Shown here: piece by piece, positions 63,660 to 64,000 of the stretch | Layout of the letters: every line of letters starts with the position of its first letter | How positions within the stretch are numbered: position 1 is the stretch's first letter | From: Haemophilus haemolyticus | GTDB lineage: Bacteria > Pseudomonadota > Gammaproteobacteria > Enterobacterales > Pasteurellaceae | Direction: 5' to 3' | Length of the DNA stretch: 64,000 nucleotides | Assembly: GCF_003351405.1 (NCBI RefSeq) | Contig: NZ_CP031240.1 | Span: 496,001-560,000, forward strand | Made by a program: the position numbers and the translations under genes | Notes under the pieces: model-generated | Databases searched by the model: none | The model's input: the letters and a program-made list of their open reading frames with translations, nothing else | Told to the model about the DNA's origin: nothing

Positions 63660-64000
63660 ATGAAAAAAATACAAACGCCAAATACAAAGGGCGAGGTTCG
63701 CATTATTGCTGGGCTATGGCGAGGGCGAAAACTTCCAGTGTTAAATTCAGAAGGCTTACGCCCGACTGGCGATAGAGTGAAAGAAACGCTTTTTAATTGG
63801 TTAATGCCTTATATCCACCAATCTGAATGTTTAGATGGATTTGCGGGGAGTGGTTCATTAGGTTTCGAAGCACTTTCTCGCCAAGCGAAAAAAGTTACTT
63901 TTTTAGAATTAGATAAAACCATCGCCAATCAATTAAAAAAGAATTTACAAACGCTCAAATGCTCATCAGAACAGGCCGAAGTGATTAATCAAAGTAGTTT
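63660..64000 (+). CDS. rsmD: 16S rRNA (guanine(966)-N2)-methyltransferase RsmD, 5' part
   Basis: Partial: about 113 codons to the window edge. KGEVRIIAGLWRGRKLPVL, GLRPTGDRVKETLFNWL and the SAM motif CLDGFAGSGSLGFEALSR are RsmD hallmarks; the catalytic NPPY-type motif lies beyond the edge. It is divergent from ftsY, as in E. coli. Confidence 0.93.
   Translation, partial: MKKIQTPNTKGEVRIIAGLWRGRKLPVLNSEGLRPTGDRVKETLFNWLMPYIHQSECLDGFAGSGSLGFEALSRQAKKVTFLELDKTIANQLKKNLQTLKCSSEQAEVINQSS

Overview
The window is chromosomal DNA of a Haemophilus, either H. influenzae or its close relative H. haemolyticus. The evidence is the 9-bp DNA uptake core AAGTGCGGT/ACCGCACTT scattered through it, Rd-like gene clusters, a CAAT-repeat lic2A locus, and proteins I recognise as near-identical to H. 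influenzae proteins (for example TehA with gate residue F262). No rRNA gene, tRNA gene or CRISPR array was seen. Most of the window is core housekeeping sequence; the accessory material is concentrated at 20.6-23.7 kb, 37.6-39.5 kb and 45.6-46.35 kb.

Layout. 1-4.6 kb: a DASS anion transporter (cut by the window edge), rraA, menA, trmO, tehA. 4.7-14.7 kb: rplK-rplA and rpoB-rpoC on the minus strand, without rplJ-rplL between them. 14.8-20.6 kb: deoD, nupC, the glycyl-radical pair yjjI-yjjW behind a near-consensus CRP site, and a family 9 LOS glycosyltransferase. 20.6-23.7 kb: an inserted-looking module of a Slam-type outer-membrane protein, a TbpB-like surface lipoprotein and a divergent HTH regulator, flanked by two copies of the fba 3' end. 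23.7-30.3 kb: fba, pgk, RNase I, a YfhL-type ferredoxin, tyrP, tdk, tsaD. 30.5-34.6 kb: the rpsU-dnaG-rpoD operon. 34.7-37.6 kb: rpsF-priB-rpsR-rplI, infA, ksgA. 37.6-39.5 kb: two LOS glycosyltransferases, one (lic2A) phase-variable through CAAT repeats. 39.6-45.6 kb: apaH, an HI_0552-family gene, ndh, the rpoE-rseA-rseB envelope-stress operon, sdhE, mscL. 45.6-46.35 kb: a decayed IS200-type element. 46.4-60.3 kb: the alpha, spc and S10 ribosomal-protein operons. 60.6-63.6 kb: ftsY-ftsE-ftsX. The start of rsmD runs off the right edge.

How the parts work together. The window carries much of the gene-expression machinery: core RNA polymerase (rpoA, rpoB, rpoC), sigma70 and sigmaE, primase, and about thirty ribosomal proteins. 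Many leaders look structured and are probably autoregulatory (L1 on rplK, S6:S18 on rpsF, S4 on rpsM, L4 on rpsJ). rpoE has a consensus sigmaE promoter of its own. Inverted pairs of the uptake sequence serve repeatedly as transcription terminators.

The most interesting region is 20.6-23.7 kb. A secreted or surface-displayed beta-barrel lipoprotein sits with its probable dedicated Slam exporter and its own regulator, an intercistronic terminator lies between cargo and exporter, and duplicated fba ends mark the edges of the insertion. Related pairs in Haemophilus and Neisseria capture haem or host iron proteins or bind host factors; the ligand here is unknown.
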